Shown here piece after piece: positions 17,466 through 27,729 of a stretch of DNA of 64,000 nt; position 1 is the stretch's first letter, and each line of letters starts with the position of its first letter. Under the pieces are notes generated by a model that was not told the DNA's origin, did not search any database, and saw only the letters and a list, made by a program, of their open reading frames with translations. Source of the stretch: Deltaproteobacteria bacterium (GTDB taxonomy: Bacteria; Myxococcota; Kuafuiibacteriia; Kuafuiibacteriales; Kuafuiibacteriaceae); contig JADJPE010000005.1 of assembly GCA_016713425.1 (NCBI GenBank), forward strand, positions 4,500,501-4,564,500, in the 5' to 3' direction. The translations under genes and the position numbers were made by a program.

Positions 17466-19835
17466 CTAGCGACGTCCACTAGCACCGGGAATTGGGGATG
17501 GCGAGTGCTTTGTTTCCGGCGCGAAAGGCCCGAGTTCTTCCTCGGGGGTCGCTTTGCACCAAGCGGGGGTGGTCGGAGTGAAGACGAGCACTCGGGTACG
17601 CCCGTCCTTGGTCACCTCGATGATCTCGACCCTTCCGTCGCCGTCGATGTCACGCACGTCGGCGACCGAGGTCCCTGCGACCGAGGCTCCTGCGACAGAG
17701 GCGCCTTGAGACCTGGCGGCAAAGTGGGGGTTCGAGGCGACGTTTCGGATTGGGCGTGGGTTTATCGTGGCGTTGGAGTGGGGCTCTGAGTCTGAGTCTG
17801 AGTCTGAGTCTGAGTCTGAGTCTGAGTCTGAGTCTGGGGCTGAGTCTGGGTCTGGGTCTGAGTCGGGGTCTGAGTCGGGGTTCGCGAGGGGCTCCTCAGA
17901 GTAGGCGAGATCGGCGACGAAGGCATCTCCTGTCGATCGGAGCCACTGCCACCCGATTCCTGGAATCTTCTGAAGAAGGTCCGTCAGTCCGTCGCCATCA
18001 AGGTCCCCGGCGGCCAAAGATTCGTAGCGACCGGAAGCGAGCCAGAGGCGATCGTGGACGAAAAAGCCAGCCCCAGGAACGAAGGCCGCTTCTTCTAAGG
18101 CGCCATCACCATCGAAGTCACCTGTGAGTGGGCCATTCGCGGGCGCGTGATGAGCTGGTGGTGCGGTGGCCTGCGCGATTCTGCGCGTCGTTGACGTCGT
18201 TGAGCTTGCGGGCACAGTGTCGAGGCCGTCCTCGGTGCGCTCGCGAAGGGCACGGCCGTGGGCAAAGAGGGGCAGAAATCCGAGGAGCTGTCTTGAATGA
18301 TCGACACGGAGGTCGAGCAAAGACCGGCGCCTAAAGTTTGTCCAGACCGTGCCGTAGTGTTGCTCGCGGAACTCGGCCAGGGCGGGTTGGATCGTGCTCG
18401 TGGCGGTCGTCATTTGCGCCATGGCTTGGTTAATACGGTCAACATCTGGGTTGTATGCTGCCCAAAATCCGAACCCCGCATCCAGTCCGCAAAGAGAGTT
18501 GTCGGAGGGCGCGTATCCGAATCCTGGTCGCTGAGCGTAGCCGACGCGATACCAGCCATTTGAACCGTCGAAGTAGTTGTTGAAGAGAGGGCGGGCTAGG
18601 TCCCCACGAAAGATCGCGTACGCGTATTGGTTGGCGAGTCTCCTCATGTCGGTGGGCTTCGGGAACGCTTGACCGGTCACGGCTCGGTTCTGAAAGAGTG
18701 AGTCGAAGACCTGCACGAACCGACGCGCGTGAGAAATATCCCAGCCGACATCGGGCACGGTGGTCGCATGGTCTTCGGTCGGAAACGACGCGCCTTCGTA
18801 GCCCGCGAAACGGTATTCCGCGTTGTGCGCCCAGAGGCCGGGATCCAAGCTCGCGCCTTCCTTCGGTTGGCCACGCCAATCGGTGAGTGTTGTGGTTTCG
18901 AGTCGCGAACCAACGAGGAATACGGCGTCGGAGAGGTGTTGCTGAAGGGCCGAGCGTTCGGAGGCTTCTTGGGCAAAGAGCCCTGGGTCGGCGCGCTGCG
19001 CGGCGAAGAGTTCCGTAAGCCCGGCGATGATCCAGAGATCGAAGTCCCGAAGCATGGAACATTCCTCGAGCGCCTCGGCGCGACGGACTTGCGGTCCAAA
19101 CGATCCAAGCGCCTTCGTCCGGATGTATGTCCGGTGGTCAGCGCGGCCCGGACACGGACCGTAGGTGAATCTTGGTTCCCACAGGATCCAGTGGCGATAG
19201 TGGTTGTGCACGATCGGTGCGATCGACAGGAGCTCGAGGATCTCTTTGTTGCGCGATCGCCTCTCTTCCTCCGAGAGTGTCGTCGCAAACCGCAGTGCTG
19301 AGGATACGAGGTGAAGGTATTGTGAGCCGCTGATCGAGTCGATTGGGGCGGCGGTCGTTGGATCGAGCCAAGTCGAATAGCTGTGCGATGTTTCGTCGGT
19401 CCCGACATAGTGGACGGGGTGAACATGGCGAAATGGGATAGCGATCAGACTCGCCAGCTCAGCAAAGCGTTCGACATCGTGGCACTTCTCGAGCGCCGCC
19501 AAAAAAGGCGCAAGCTCGATTTGCGCGGAGTACAGAACGTTCGCCGAAGGCGACTGGAATGCGTGCTCGAGCTCGACTCTGCGCTGGTCCCAGAGATTTG
19601 AGAGCACCGGCGGGATACACGAGTGACTTGGGACGCACCATGCTTTGCGGAGCGCGACACTTCGGTCTCTGGTGGCCTCGGGCGTGAAGTCGTGGGTGCT
19701 GGCCATGGGGGGTGAATGCAGCTCCGGATCGAACGACGGACGAGGTTTTGGGGCGATGGCGCACGATGTGAGTGACAGCGTGAGGAACATCCCGAGAAGA
19801 TGCAGCGGATGCAATGGCGTTCGCGCAGGAAGCAT
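17466..19835 (-). CDS. Large lipoprotein with FG-GAP/DGDGD-type repeats
   Basis: A 789-residue exported protein starting at the ATG at 19835, with lipobox LTSC (Cys25). A longer upstream frame is rejected because it runs across the divergent RHS gene start. Residues 30 to about 560 form an unrecognised domain rich in Trp, Tyr and His (HNHYRHWILWEPRFTYG, FDGSNGWYRVGYAQRPGF) that could be an extracellular enzyme or a carbohydrate-binding domain. From about 590 there are FG-GAP-like units with Ca-binding-type loops (GDFDGDGALEEA, GDLDGDGLTDLL, DIDGDGRVEIIEV). Between the second and third lies a long Ser-Asp repeat from a 6-bp array. It is likely cell-surface anchored, and divergent from the RHS lipoprotein. 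Confidence 0.75.
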   Translation of the reverse strand: MLPARTPLHPLHLLGMFLTLSLTSCAIAPKPRPSFDPELHSPPMASTHDFTPEATRDRSVALRKAWCVPSHSCIPPVLSNLWDQRRVELEHAFQSPSANVLYSAQIELAPFLAALEKCHDVERFAELASLIAIPFRHVHPVHYVGTDETSHSYSTWLDPTTAAPIDSISGSQYLHLVSSALRFATTLSEEERRSRNKEILELLSIAPIVHNHYRHWILWEPRFTYGPCPGRADHRTYIRTKALGSFGPQVRRAEALEECSMLRDFDLWIIAGLTELFAAQRADPGLFAQEASERSALQQHLSDAVFLVGSRLETTTLTDWRGQPKEGASLDPGLWAHNAEYRFAGYEGASFPTEDHATTVPDVGWDISHARRFVQVFDSLFQNRAVTGQAFPKPTDMRRLANQYAYAIFRGDLARPLFNNYFDGSNGWYRVGYAQRPGFGYAPSDNSLCGLDAGFGFWAAYNPDVDRINQAMAQMTTATSTIQPALAEFREQHYGTVWTNFRRRSLLDLRVDHSRQLLGFLPLFAHGRALRERTEDGLDTVPASSTTSTTRRIAQATAPPAHHAPANGPLTGDFDGDGALEEAAFVPGAGFFVHDRLWLASGRYESLAAGDLDGDGLTDLLQKIPGIGWQWLRSTGDAFVADLAYSEEPLANPDSDPDSDPDPDSAPDSDSDSDSDSDSDSDSEPHSNATINPRPIRNVASNPHFAARSQGASVAGASVAGTSVADVRDIDGDGRVEIIEVTKDGRTRVLVFTPTTPAWCKATPEEELGPFAPETKHSPSPIPGASGRR
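17785..17880. repeat. 6-bp in-frame array (TCTGAG)n encoding a Ser-Asp tract
   Basis: At least eight perfect TCTGAG units (17785 to about 17834) are followed by degenerate TCTGGG and TCGGGG units. On the coding strand they give an alternating Asp-Ser and Pro-Asp tract between two FG-GAP-like units. Whole-unit changes keep the frame. Confidence 0.92.
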
Positions 19836-20220
19836 GACGGCTCGTCTCGATTTGTAGCGTCTCGTATCGTCAGTCGCCAGGCGCGATGCGGCCGTGTCGG
19901 ATAGTCGGTGGTTGCTTCTTGTCGGTATCGAACTCCGGGGCTTCCCGAACGGGACGATTTCGACGGCCGAGCAGGGCCTTCGGATGCAAGGTGCCTGGCA
20001 CCGAAGCACGGTTCGCGCACCGGTCTTGGCGCCGCGCATGGGCGTCCCGCCCGAGTCAGCGCACCGCGGCGGTGAGCTCGTCGGCAAGCGCCTCCTGCCT
20101 TGTGCCCGCGTGTCCGACGCCGGTTCTTGATGTCCACACGTCGGGGCTCCTAACACATCATGGGTGACATCCCGCCTGCCAGACGCAGACAACGCACGGT
20201 CAAACCGAGGTGAGAGGGCG
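19836..20220. promoter_or_regulatory. Divergent intergenic region between two surface lipoprotein genes
   Basis: This 385-bp gap lies between the starts of the FG-GAP-type lipoprotein (minus) and the RHS lipoprotein (plus), so both promoters should be inside. I see no coding sequence, no repeat and no convincing promoter boxes. The ribosome-binding site of the RHS gene (GAGAGG) is at about 20211-20216. Confidence 0.4.
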
Positions 20221-23200
20221 ATGCGGGTCGTGACGACGCGGACCGCGAGAGGGTGCGCCTCCGTCGTCATCGCGTGGATGATGCTTGCCGTCGGCTGCGG
20301 CGATTCCGCTCCGCGGACCGCGGCGGATGCCTCTTCGTCGTCGGACACCGGCTCTGAGAATCGTCGCGACGGCAGCACCGCACTCGATGGGTCGCCGGCC
20401 GATGGCTCACCGACCGCCGACGCAGGGGTCTCGACCCAAGACGCGGGACCGCTCGGCGGTGATGTGGGCTCCGGCGGCGCTCGGGATTCGGGTGCGGATG
20501 GAGGAGGCGAGGCCATGCCCGTCGACTGGCCGGACGACGAAAGCCAGCCGCCGCCGCCGATCGATCCCGCGGAACCGTATGACATCGTCGACGCAACGCG
20601 CTTCATCTATGAAGGCGACAATCCGATTCAAACGGGTGTCGAGCCGGGCACGATAAAACCTTCGCTTGTTGCGGTGATTCGAGGCCGCGTCGTCAACGAC
20701 GCGGGTGATCCCATCTCGCACGTTGTCGTGAAGATCGTCGACCGTCCGGAGTTCGGCCAGAGTCGAACCAAGCGCGACGGCTTCTATGAGATCGCGATCA
20801 ATGGCGGCGAGACCGTGAACGTCTCGCTCTCGCATGCGGACTACTTGCCTCTCATGCGGCCGGTGACCGCCGCGTGGAAGAGCTTCGAGCTTGCGCCGGA
20901 CGTGATCATGACGGCGCTCGATGCAGCCGCAACGCAGGTTACGTTGTCGACCCTCACCGCAACCATCGGCGCTGTCGTTGCGGAGGGCACGCCGATGACC
21001 GACGTCGATGGGGCGCGCACGGCGCGTATCGTGCTCGAACCGGGGCTCTCGGCGTCGATGCAGCTTCCGGATGGCATGGAACTTCCGCTCAACACGATCA
21101 CCGTTCGAGCGACCGAATACACGGTGGGGGACGATGGCGCGGAGAAGATGCCGGCGCCGCTTCCGCCGTCGTCGATGTACACGTACGCGGTCGAGCTGTC
21201 GGTCGATGAAGCGATGGCGATGGATGCGAGCACGGTGCTGTTCTCACAGCCGGTTCCGGTGTACGTCGACAATTTCCTCGATGTGCCGGTCGGCGAGATC
21301 GTGCCCGTTGGAACCTTCGATCGCGAATGCGGATGCTGGGTGCCTTCCGAGAACGGACGGGTGCTGAAGGTCCTCGACATCGATCTCGCGAGCGGCCGCG
21401 CGCGCCTCGACGTGGACGGGGAGGGTGTCGTGGCCGACAGCGCGCGCCTCTCGGAGCTCGGCATCAGCGCGTTCGAGCTGCGCGCGATCCCCGGGCAGTT
21501 CGAGGTCGGTCAGTCGTTCTGGCGGGCTGAGACTTCACACTTCACGCCGATGGATTTCAACTGGGGCGGTTCGGCGGGCTGCAGCGCGGACTGTGATCCC
21601 GGAAACCCGGGCGCCGGCGGATCTCCGCCCGGATGCGCGGGAAGTGGCGGAGCGGGCGCCGCCCCGGGCGAAGGCGGTTCGATCATCGACTGCGAATCGC
21701 GCGCCCTCAACGAGGTCATCGCCATTCCCGGAACCGACCTCTCTCTCGTCTACTCGACGCGCAACGTCGAGGGTTACAAGCAGAACCGTCGTCTCGACCT
21801 CGCGCTCACCAGGGAGACCATTCCGCCGACGATGCGAAGCGTGGAGATGGTGTTGGCGGTCGCGGGGCAACGGGTGAAGCGCACGTTCGCTCCGGAAGCC
21901 AACCTTCGCCATGCGTTCGACTGGGACGGTCTCGATGCGTGGGGAAGACCGGTCAACACCCAGACGCTGGCCACCATCAAGCTCGGATACCGATATCCGG
22001 TTTCTTTCTCACGTGCGAATCGCGAAGCGCAGCGCGCCTTCATGGAGAGCACGAACGCGACCATCGACTTCGACCGCGAGACCAGCACGGTCGTGCTCGA
22101 ACGAACGTTCTCGATGTTCGTGGGGCCCGGTCAGAGCGGCTACGCCGAAGGTGAGCCGGCGCGCGCGCAACACGTGCGTAAGCAGAGCATCGGTGGTTGG
22201 AGCGTGTCCGGGCACCAAGAGCTCTCGAGCTCGGTGAAGAAGGCGCTCGAGGCGGCCGACGACCCGACGGCGCCTTTCTGGACGAGCCACGCGGCCCCTG
22301 AAACAGCGTTCGCGATGATCTTCAAGGACGACGGCTCGCGCCAAGAGATCAATCGATGGGGCGCCCGCCAGCCGCGCCTCGCGCTGACCTACACGGACCT
22401 CAAAGCCGCGACCGACCACCTGGGCCTGACGCTCGCGCAGGGGGCGAGCTTCACGCTGAATGAACACTTCGATGGAGTGGGTCCTCGCGCTCGAGCGGTC
22501 GTCACGCCGGCGCCGGACGGAGGCTTCTACTTCTGGGCCCAGAGCTATCAGACCGGCGGCGTGCACGTCGACACCCAGGCGGTCCTCGTCCGAAGACATG
22601 GTGATGGTGTGGTCGAATACGTTGGCGGTGGCGCCGGCCTTGCCGACGAAACTGGCGGTGGCGCCGGGACCTGCACGCACCGCATTCCCGAAGACGAGCT
22701 CCCGCATGACGGCGTGCCCGCAAGGGACGTGTGCTTCTCGCACATCGCGGCCTCGCGCGTCGGTCCGGGTGGCGCGCTCTATATTGGCACGCACCTTCCG
22801 AACCGCATCTATCGGATGGACATGAACCACCGCGTGTTTCACGTCGCGGGCTCCGCCACGGGCACCTACGAAGGGGGTGAGGGGCCCGCAGAATCGACGG
22901 GCCTTGGCCAGCGGCTCGGCGCGCTGGCGATCGGCGCCGACTGCACGCTCTACGTTGCCGACGCGTGCTACATCCTGCGCATTACGCCCGACGGATTGGT
23001 TCATCCGTTCTTCGGACGCCAGCCAGAGGCCCCCGTCCGCACGCTTCGCGTGAACTACCCCGGCGTGGGTGGCGAAGTCCTCTCGCTGCCCGAGTGCCAG
23101 GCGCAACCGATCTACCCAACCGAGGACGGAACCAACTGGCCTGTCGCCGCCATTCGGGACGTCGAGGTTGCGGGCAACGGAACCGTGTACGTCAACTGGT

Positions 23201-26200
23201 GGAATGACGTCGGCTGGAGCCGCATCGATGCGATCGACACGGCAGGGCGCGAAACCTGGGTATCGGCCTCGCAATGGGACGTGTCCTATCCATACATCCC
23301 GATGAGGCCGGGCTACACGTTCCGAATGGCCGCTTTCCACGGTCGGATCGCGCTCAGCGCGCGCGATGAGCTCTTGCTCTACGACAACTCCGCGCACTCT
23401 GCGACGTACTGGGCCGACTTCTTCGTCCTCCGCGATGGCGTTACCGAGCTCGTTGCGCGGGTCCCAAGAACTCCGCTCGCTGCGCAGTGCCTCAACAGCT
23501 ACGGTGTGATCTCTCCGAACGGCGACGTCTACTGCGCGAGCGCCCTCGGGGATGGTGTGGTCGTGGACGTCGGCGTCGTGTCGTCCGAGGTCGTCGACGC
23601 GAACACGGGTCGCATCCATCGCTTCAATCCGATCACTCTTCAGCATGAACGTACGACCGATCCGCTCACGGGCGTCGCGACGAAGCGCTTTGCCTACGAC
23701 AGTGCGCTTCGCTTGACGGGGGTCCTCGAGCCGACCGATGCCACGACGACGATCGAACGTGATGCTTCGTCGGGCCGCGCGGCGGCCATCGTTGCGCCCA
23801 CCGGCGAACGATCGCAACTCGCGTACGGTGCGGATGGTTATCTCGCGGGCGTGACGCTTCCCGGTGGCGGTCAATATCAGATGGCCTACGACAAAGGCGG
23901 GCTCTTGACCCGATTCGAGCAGCCGAGCGGCCGCGTCTCGACCCTGACCTACGATGCAGAGGGGGCCCTTGTCGAAGACCGAGACAGCGCCGGACAAGGC
24001 TGGACGATCTCGAAGGAGCCGGTGGCGACCGCCGACGCGGCCTTTGGTCATCGTGTGCGAATGGCCCGTCCGGGCGGTGACGAGAAGTCGTATACGCTCG
24101 AAAAGCTCAACGACGGCGCGTGGCGGCGAACGACGACCGACTTCGACGGTTCGACGAGGGTGCAGACGTTCGCGCCGATGGAAGTGAACACGACGTATCC
24201 GGATGGCACGACCGAAAAGCGAACGCTGGCGCCCGATCCGCGTCACGGCATGGATGCGCCCTATGTCTCGAGACTCGAGATGCGAACGCCGGGCTCGAAT
24301 CAGGTCGTCTCGATGACGAGAAGTCGAACCGTCGAGTTCGCAACGAACGGCGACCCGTTGTCTCCGCTCAAGAAGCAAACCGACACGGTGACGTTCTTGG
24401 GTCGCACCGTGACTCAGGTCTTCGATGCCGATTCGCGCGTGTTGTCAGACGCCGAGAATGGGTCAGGATTAAAGAGGTCAGTCAGCCTCGACGAGCGCGG
24501 TCTTGTTACGAGTGTCGCGCTGACGGACATTCCGTCAGGCAACCACCGCGATTCTCGATTCGCGTACACGGAGGCCGGGCAGATCGAGTCGATCGACGGT
24601 GAGAGAACCGATGTCGAAGATGTGAGTCGCTTTGGGTACGATGCCTCGCAGCGGTTGACGATGGCCACGAACGCGGCCGGACATCGCTTCGAAGTTCGTA
24701 CCTACGACGCCGCTGGGCGGCCGACCCATGTCTTGATGCCCGCGGGTCTTGAACACCGCTTTGCTTACGACGCTCGGGGGCATCTCAGCGAATGGATCGC
24801 CGGAGCCGGTGAAGACCCTGGCGTGCGGCGCACGACACGCTTCACCTTCGATCCATCGACGAAGCGCCACACGGTAGTGACCCCGAGGGGAACATCGTGG
24901 ATTTCGACTTTCGGTGGATCGGAGGAAGGATTTTCGGAGCTTCGAGCGCCCTCGGGCGAGCGCATCGTCTATCTCGAGGCGCTGGCGAACAAGAGTGCAC
25001 AGCTCCGCCTGCTCGATGCCGCGGGGCACGAACATGCGAGCTTCGAGATGGCCTACGACAGTGGCCGTCGAATGATGACGACACGCGATGGCTCGGAGAT
25101 CGAAGCCGTTGCCACCGAGATGGATCCGTTTCGGTCAGCCGTTCATCGCGTCGTTCAGGGAAGCCGCGTGAGCGCGTTCGAATACGACAACGCTGGGTCG
25201 ATCACAGAGTACCGCACGCCCTCAGGGGCTCGCTACGCGTTCTCGGGAACGACGAGACAGAGCATGACCACGATCGACCCCGTTAATCGCCGAAGCGTAC
25301 TGATTCGCGGCCCGTTCCTGGACGTGGTCTCGTTCGAGGACGCTTCGGCCGGCGCGACGCACTATGCGTACGATGAAGCAGGTCGTTTGTCGTCCATGAC
25401 GGATGCTCGTGGCGTTTCGCTTTCGATCGTTCGCGATGTGCTGGGTCGCGCGATCGCGTATGACTACCCCGGTTCTGTCGACGACGTGTCCTTGACTTAC
25501 GATGAGCCGCCCAACGGAATCGGGCGCTTGACGAGCGTGCGGGACTCGAGCGGAACGACCAGCCTCAGCTACAACGTCTTCGGGCAGGTGGTGGAGCGAC
25601 GAGAGGTGATTGGAGATGTCTCGCTTTCGGTTCAGTACACGTACGATGAAGGCGGTGCGCTTTCGTCGATAACCTATCCAAGTGGCGTCGTCGTGCACAT
25701 GACGCGGGATGAGCTTGGGCGCGTGGTTTCGATCTCGGCACGCACGTTGGGTGCCGGGAGCGACGTACCGATCGTGAGCAATGCGACGTACCTCCCGTTC
25801 GGACCCGTCGCTCGATTCGTTATGGGCGATACGAGATCGACCGCCCATAGTCGAAGCTATGATCTCGGCTATCGAAACACCGGCATAGAGATCACGGGGG
25901 TCGTCGACTGGCAGCTTGGCTACGACGCGTACGGGTTCGTGGACGAGGTGGCCGAAGACTCGACCGCGTTTGGAACTCGGACACAGACTTTGGAGATCGA
26001 TCTCGACGGTCGGTTGGTGAGCGCGAGCGATCCACGAACTTACGGGGACCTTCGATACACCTACAATGCCGTCGGTGACCGTCTGACCTCGCAGACGGAT
26101 TCGCAGGCCGCAATCTCCTATACCTACGACGGCGCGTCCGGAAGGCTCACATCGATGGCGACTGCGGGTGAAGCCGCCGTGGTCGTCGAGTACGACGCGG

Positions 26201-27438
26201 CGGGAAACGCTACCCGACTCGGGGACCTCGCTCTCGAGTACTCGGCCTCCGGGCGCTTGACGCGCGCAAGGGCGTCGGGGGCGGGGCTCTTGGAGGCCTC
26301 ATACGTGTACAACAGCCGCGATGAGCGCGTTGCCAAGACCGTGCATGGGACTGGAGGCAGCCAGGGCGGGGATGGCGACACGACGCTCTTCGTTTATGAC
26401 GAAACAACGCGCCTTCTCGGCGAGTACTCTGGCTCGGGAGAGCCTGTTCGCGAGATGATCTGGCTCGGATCGCTCCCGGTCGCAAGCATCGAGTTTGCAG
26501 AGCGCGGTGAGGTCACCGTCTACTGGATTCACGCAGACCATCTGAACACGCCTCGCTTCATGACCGACGCGGCGGGCCGCGTGGTCTGGTCATGGCAGAG
26601 CGACCCGTTCGGATCCACTTTGCCCAACGAGGATCCAGATGGCGATGGCACGGCCGTTCACCTCAACCTAAGATTCCCCGGCCAGTTCTTCGACGCTGAG
26701 ACTGGGTTTCACGAGAACCACGCGCGGGTCTATGACCCCAGAGTGGGGCGTTACCTTCAAGTGGAACCGGTCCGAGGCGTTGCAAGCGCGAGCCGCTATG
26801 CTTATGCGAGCAACCGCCCCCTCGAGGCGATGGATCCAGACGGGCGGAGCGATACGACCGCTCAGAACGAGAACCTCGCCGTTCTTCGAGAGGTGGTGAG
26901 ACGGTACATTCAAGACGCGACCGAAGGCGGCGACCGCGATCCCGACGATCTCGCCAACGCGAAACGCAACATCGCCGACATCGGCCTCCTCCTCATCCCA
27001 GGGCCCGTCCCCTACGATAACCCCCTGGCCAACATGCTCAGGAAGAACGTGCGCGCCGCGCTCGAGCCCTGGAGCAAATACCGCATCTGCGCGGAGCAAT
27101 CGGGGGATGTCATCGGCCCGTTGACCGAGGATCCGCGTCTCAGTGGCTGGGTCTTCCGGCAGGTCGACAACGGCATCCCGCTGCTCGGCAAGCACGTTGC
27201 CGTCCAAGCGACCTCTCCGGAGGGCGAAGTGTACATCGTGGATCCGTGGAAGAACGAGGTGTATGTCATGCCACCCGTCGAACCGGACATGCCTTACTCG
27301 GATCCGTTGGACGTCGCCCTCACCGGGCACATCGACACGTCGCCGATGGGTAGCTTGATGCACAACCCCGAAACGCCGTTCAAGAATATGACGAGGCCTT
27401 GCGAGAGCTGTCCCAAGCCGACCAGGCTGGAGCGGTGA
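20221..27438 (+). CDS. Giant RHS/YD-repeat lipoprotein with a possible papain-fold C-terminal domain
   Basis: A 2405-residue exported protein. The ATG at 20221 is chosen because GAGAGG precedes it and a lipoprotein signal follows (AVGC, Cys26). An Asp/Ser/Gly-rich linker runs to about residue 100; a carboxypeptidase-regulatory-like beta domain follows (IRGRVVNDAGDPISHVVVKI), then a Cys/Gly-rich linker (about 455-490) and NHL-like propeller strands (residues 860-1000). YD/RHS repeats run from about 1150 to 2050. The RHS core ends near residue 2205 (FDAETGFHENHARVYDPRVG, RYAYASNRPLEAMDPDGRSD). The last 190 residues differ from the core: C2290 (CAEQSG), H2325 (GKHVAVQ) and D2341 (YIVDPWKN) have the order and spacing of a papain-like cysteine protease or deamidase triad, as in polymorphic-toxin papain folds (inference). 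No immunity-type gene follows. Confidence 0.85.
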   Translation: MRVVTTRTARGCASVVIAWMMLAVGCGDSAPRTAADASSSSDTGSENRRDGSTALDGSPADGSPTADAGVSTQDAGPLGGDVGSGGARDSGADGGGEAMPVDWPDDESQPPPPIDPAEPYDIVDATRFIYEGDNPIQTGVEPGTIKPSLVAVIRGRVVNDAGDPISHVVVKIVDRPEFGQSRTKRDGFYEIAINGGETVNVSLSHADYLPLMRPVTAAWKSFELAPDVIMTALDAAATQVTLSTLTATIGAVVAEGTPMTDVDGARTARIVLEPGLSASMQLPDGMELPLNTITVRATEYTVGDDGAEKMPAPLPPSSMYTYAVELSVDEAMAMDASTVLFSQPVPVYVDNFLDVPVGEIVPVGTFDRECGCWVPSENGRVLKVLDIDLASGRARLDVDGEGVVADSARLSELGISAFELRAIPGQFEVGQSFWRAETSHFTPMDFNWGGSAGCSADCDPGNPGAGGSPPGCAGSGGAGAAPGEGGSIIDCESRALNEVIAIPGTDLSLVYSTRNVEGYKQNRRLDLALTRETIPPTMRSVEMVLAVAGQRVKRTFAPEANLRHAFDWDGLDAWGRPVNTQTLATIKLGYRYPVSFSRANREAQRAFMESTNATIDFDRETSTVVLERTFSMFVGPGQSGYAEGEPARAQHVRKQSIGGWSVSGHQELSSSVKKALEAADDPTAPFWTSHAAPETAFAMIFKDDGSRQEINRWGARQPRLALTYTDLKAATDHLGLTLAQGASFTLNEHFDGVGPRARAVVTPAPDGGFYFWAQSYQTGGVHVDTQAVLVRRHGDGVVEYVGGGAGLADETGGGAGTCTHRIPEDELPHDGVPARDVCFSHIAASRVGPGGALYIGTHLPNRIYRMDMNHRVFHVAGSATGTYEGGEGPAESTGLGQRLGALAIGADCTLYVADACYILRITPDGLVHPFFGRQPEAPVRTLRVNYPGVGGEVLSLPECQAQPIYPTEDGTNWPVAAIRDVEVAGNGTVYVNWWNDVGWSRIDAIDTAGRETWVSASQWDVSYPYIPMRPGYTFRMAAFHGRIALSARDELLLYDNSAHSATYWADFFVLRDGVTELVARVPRTPLAAQCLNSYGVISPNGDVYCASALGDGVVVDVGVVSSEVVDANTGRIHRFNPITLQHERTTDPLTGVATKRFAYDSALRLTGVLEPTDATTTIERDASSGRAAAIVAPTGERSQLAYGADGYLAGVTLPGGGQYQMAYDKGGLLTRFEQPSGRVSTLTYDAEGALVEDRDSAGQGWTISKEPVATADAAFGHRVRMARPGGDEKSYTLEKLNDGAWRRTTTDFDGSTRVQTFAPMEVNTTYPDGTTEKRTLAPDPRHGMDAPYVSRLEMRTPGSNQVVSMTRSRTVEFATNGDPLSPLKKQTDTVTFLGRTVTQVFDADSRVLSDAENGSGLKRSVSLDERGLVTSVALTDIPSGNHRDSRFAYTEAGQIESIDGERTDVEDVSRFGYDASQRLTMATNAAGHRFEVRTYDAAGRPTHVLMPAGLEHRFAYDARGHLSEWIAGAGEDPGVRRTTRFTFDPSTKRHTVVTPRGTSWISTFGGSEEGFSELRAPSGERIVYLEALANKSAQLRLLDAAGHEHASFEMAYDSGRRMMTTRDGSEIEAVATEMDPFRSAVHRVVQGSRVSAFEYDNAGSITEYRTPSGARYAFSGTTRQSMTTIDPVNRRSVLIRGPFLDVVSFEDASAGATHYAYDEAGRLSSMTDARGVSLSIVRDVLGRAIAYDYPGSVDDVSLTYDEPPNGIGRLTSVRDSSGTTSLSYNVFGQVVERREVIGDVSLSVQYTYDEGGALSSITYPSGVVVHMTRDELGRVVSISARTLGAGSDVPIVSNATYLPFGPVARFVMGDTRSTAHSRSYDLGYRNTGIEITGVVDWQLGYDAYGFVDEVAEDSTAFGTRTQTLEIDLDGRLVSASDPRTYGDLRYTYNAVGDRLTSQTDSQAAISYTYDGASGRLTSMATAGEAAVVVEYDAAGNATRLGDLALEYSASGRLTRARASGAGLLEASYVYNSRDERVAKTVHGTGGSQGGDGDTTLFVYDETTRLLGEYSGSGEPVREMIWLGSLPVASIEFAERGEVTVYWIHADHLNTPRFMTDAAGRVVWSWQSDPFGSTLPNEDPDGDGTAVHLNLRFPGQFFDAETGFHENHARVYDPRVGRYLQVEPVRGVASASRYAYASNRPLEAMDPDGRSDTTAQNENLAVLREVVRRYIQDATEGGDRDPDDLANAKRNIADIGLLLIPGPVPYDNPLANMLRKNVRAALEPWSKYRICAEQSGDVIGPLTEDPRLSGWVFRQVDNGIPLLGKHVAVQATSPEGEVYIVDPWKNEVYVMPPVEPDMPYSDPLDVALTGHIDTSPMGSLMHNPETPFKNMTRPCESCPKPTRLER

Positions 27439-27472
27439 AGGGACCAGGCGAAATCGGTCTCAGAGGTCCCTT
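27438..27472 (+). terminator. Possible terminator hairpin after the RHS gene
   Basis: An 8-9 bp perfect stem (AAGGGACC pairing with GGTCCCTT) with a loop of about 19 bases begins at the last base of the RHS stop codon. No long T-run follows, so it is a weak candidate for an intrinsic terminator. Confidence 0.4.
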
Positions 27473-27550
27473 CTACAGTTCACATTGAACCGCGCCCACG
27501 GTTTCGCTGCTGCTCCCAACCGCTGGGAGCAATTCCAGCGCCTGTGGCCC

Positions 27551-27600
27551 TGGCCGCATCGCCGTGCCGTGGCCGCATCGAATTGCCGTGGCCGCATCGC
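27551..27600. repeat. 19-bp direct repeats upstream of the Cys-rich lipoprotein gene
   Basis: Three units with the core TGGCCGCATCG start at 27551, 27570 and 27589. They lie in the 290-bp gap between the RHS gene and the Cys-rich lipoprotein gene; nothing else is seen in that gap. Confidence 0.8.
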
Positions 27601-27729
27601 CGCTACACGTAGGCCTTCAGCGAAGACGTGTGCGAACGCGCACGCCTCCCGCGACTTCGGCCTACGATCACTGGCGCCACGGAAACATGCTCGTTGACGA
27701 GAGGATTCGGAAGATGGTCAGGAGAACCC

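Noticed and set aside
19836..20606. A longer N-terminus for the FG-GAP-type lipoprotein (start at 20606)
   Set aside because: It would run across the RHS gene start on the other strand, and the lipoprotein signal begins at 19835.
22009..24378. A 789-residue open frame on the minus strand opposite the RHS gene
   Set aside because: Its translation is Arg/His/Val-rich with no domain and lies entirely antisense to the conserved YD/RHS repeats; it is a shadow frame caused by high GC.
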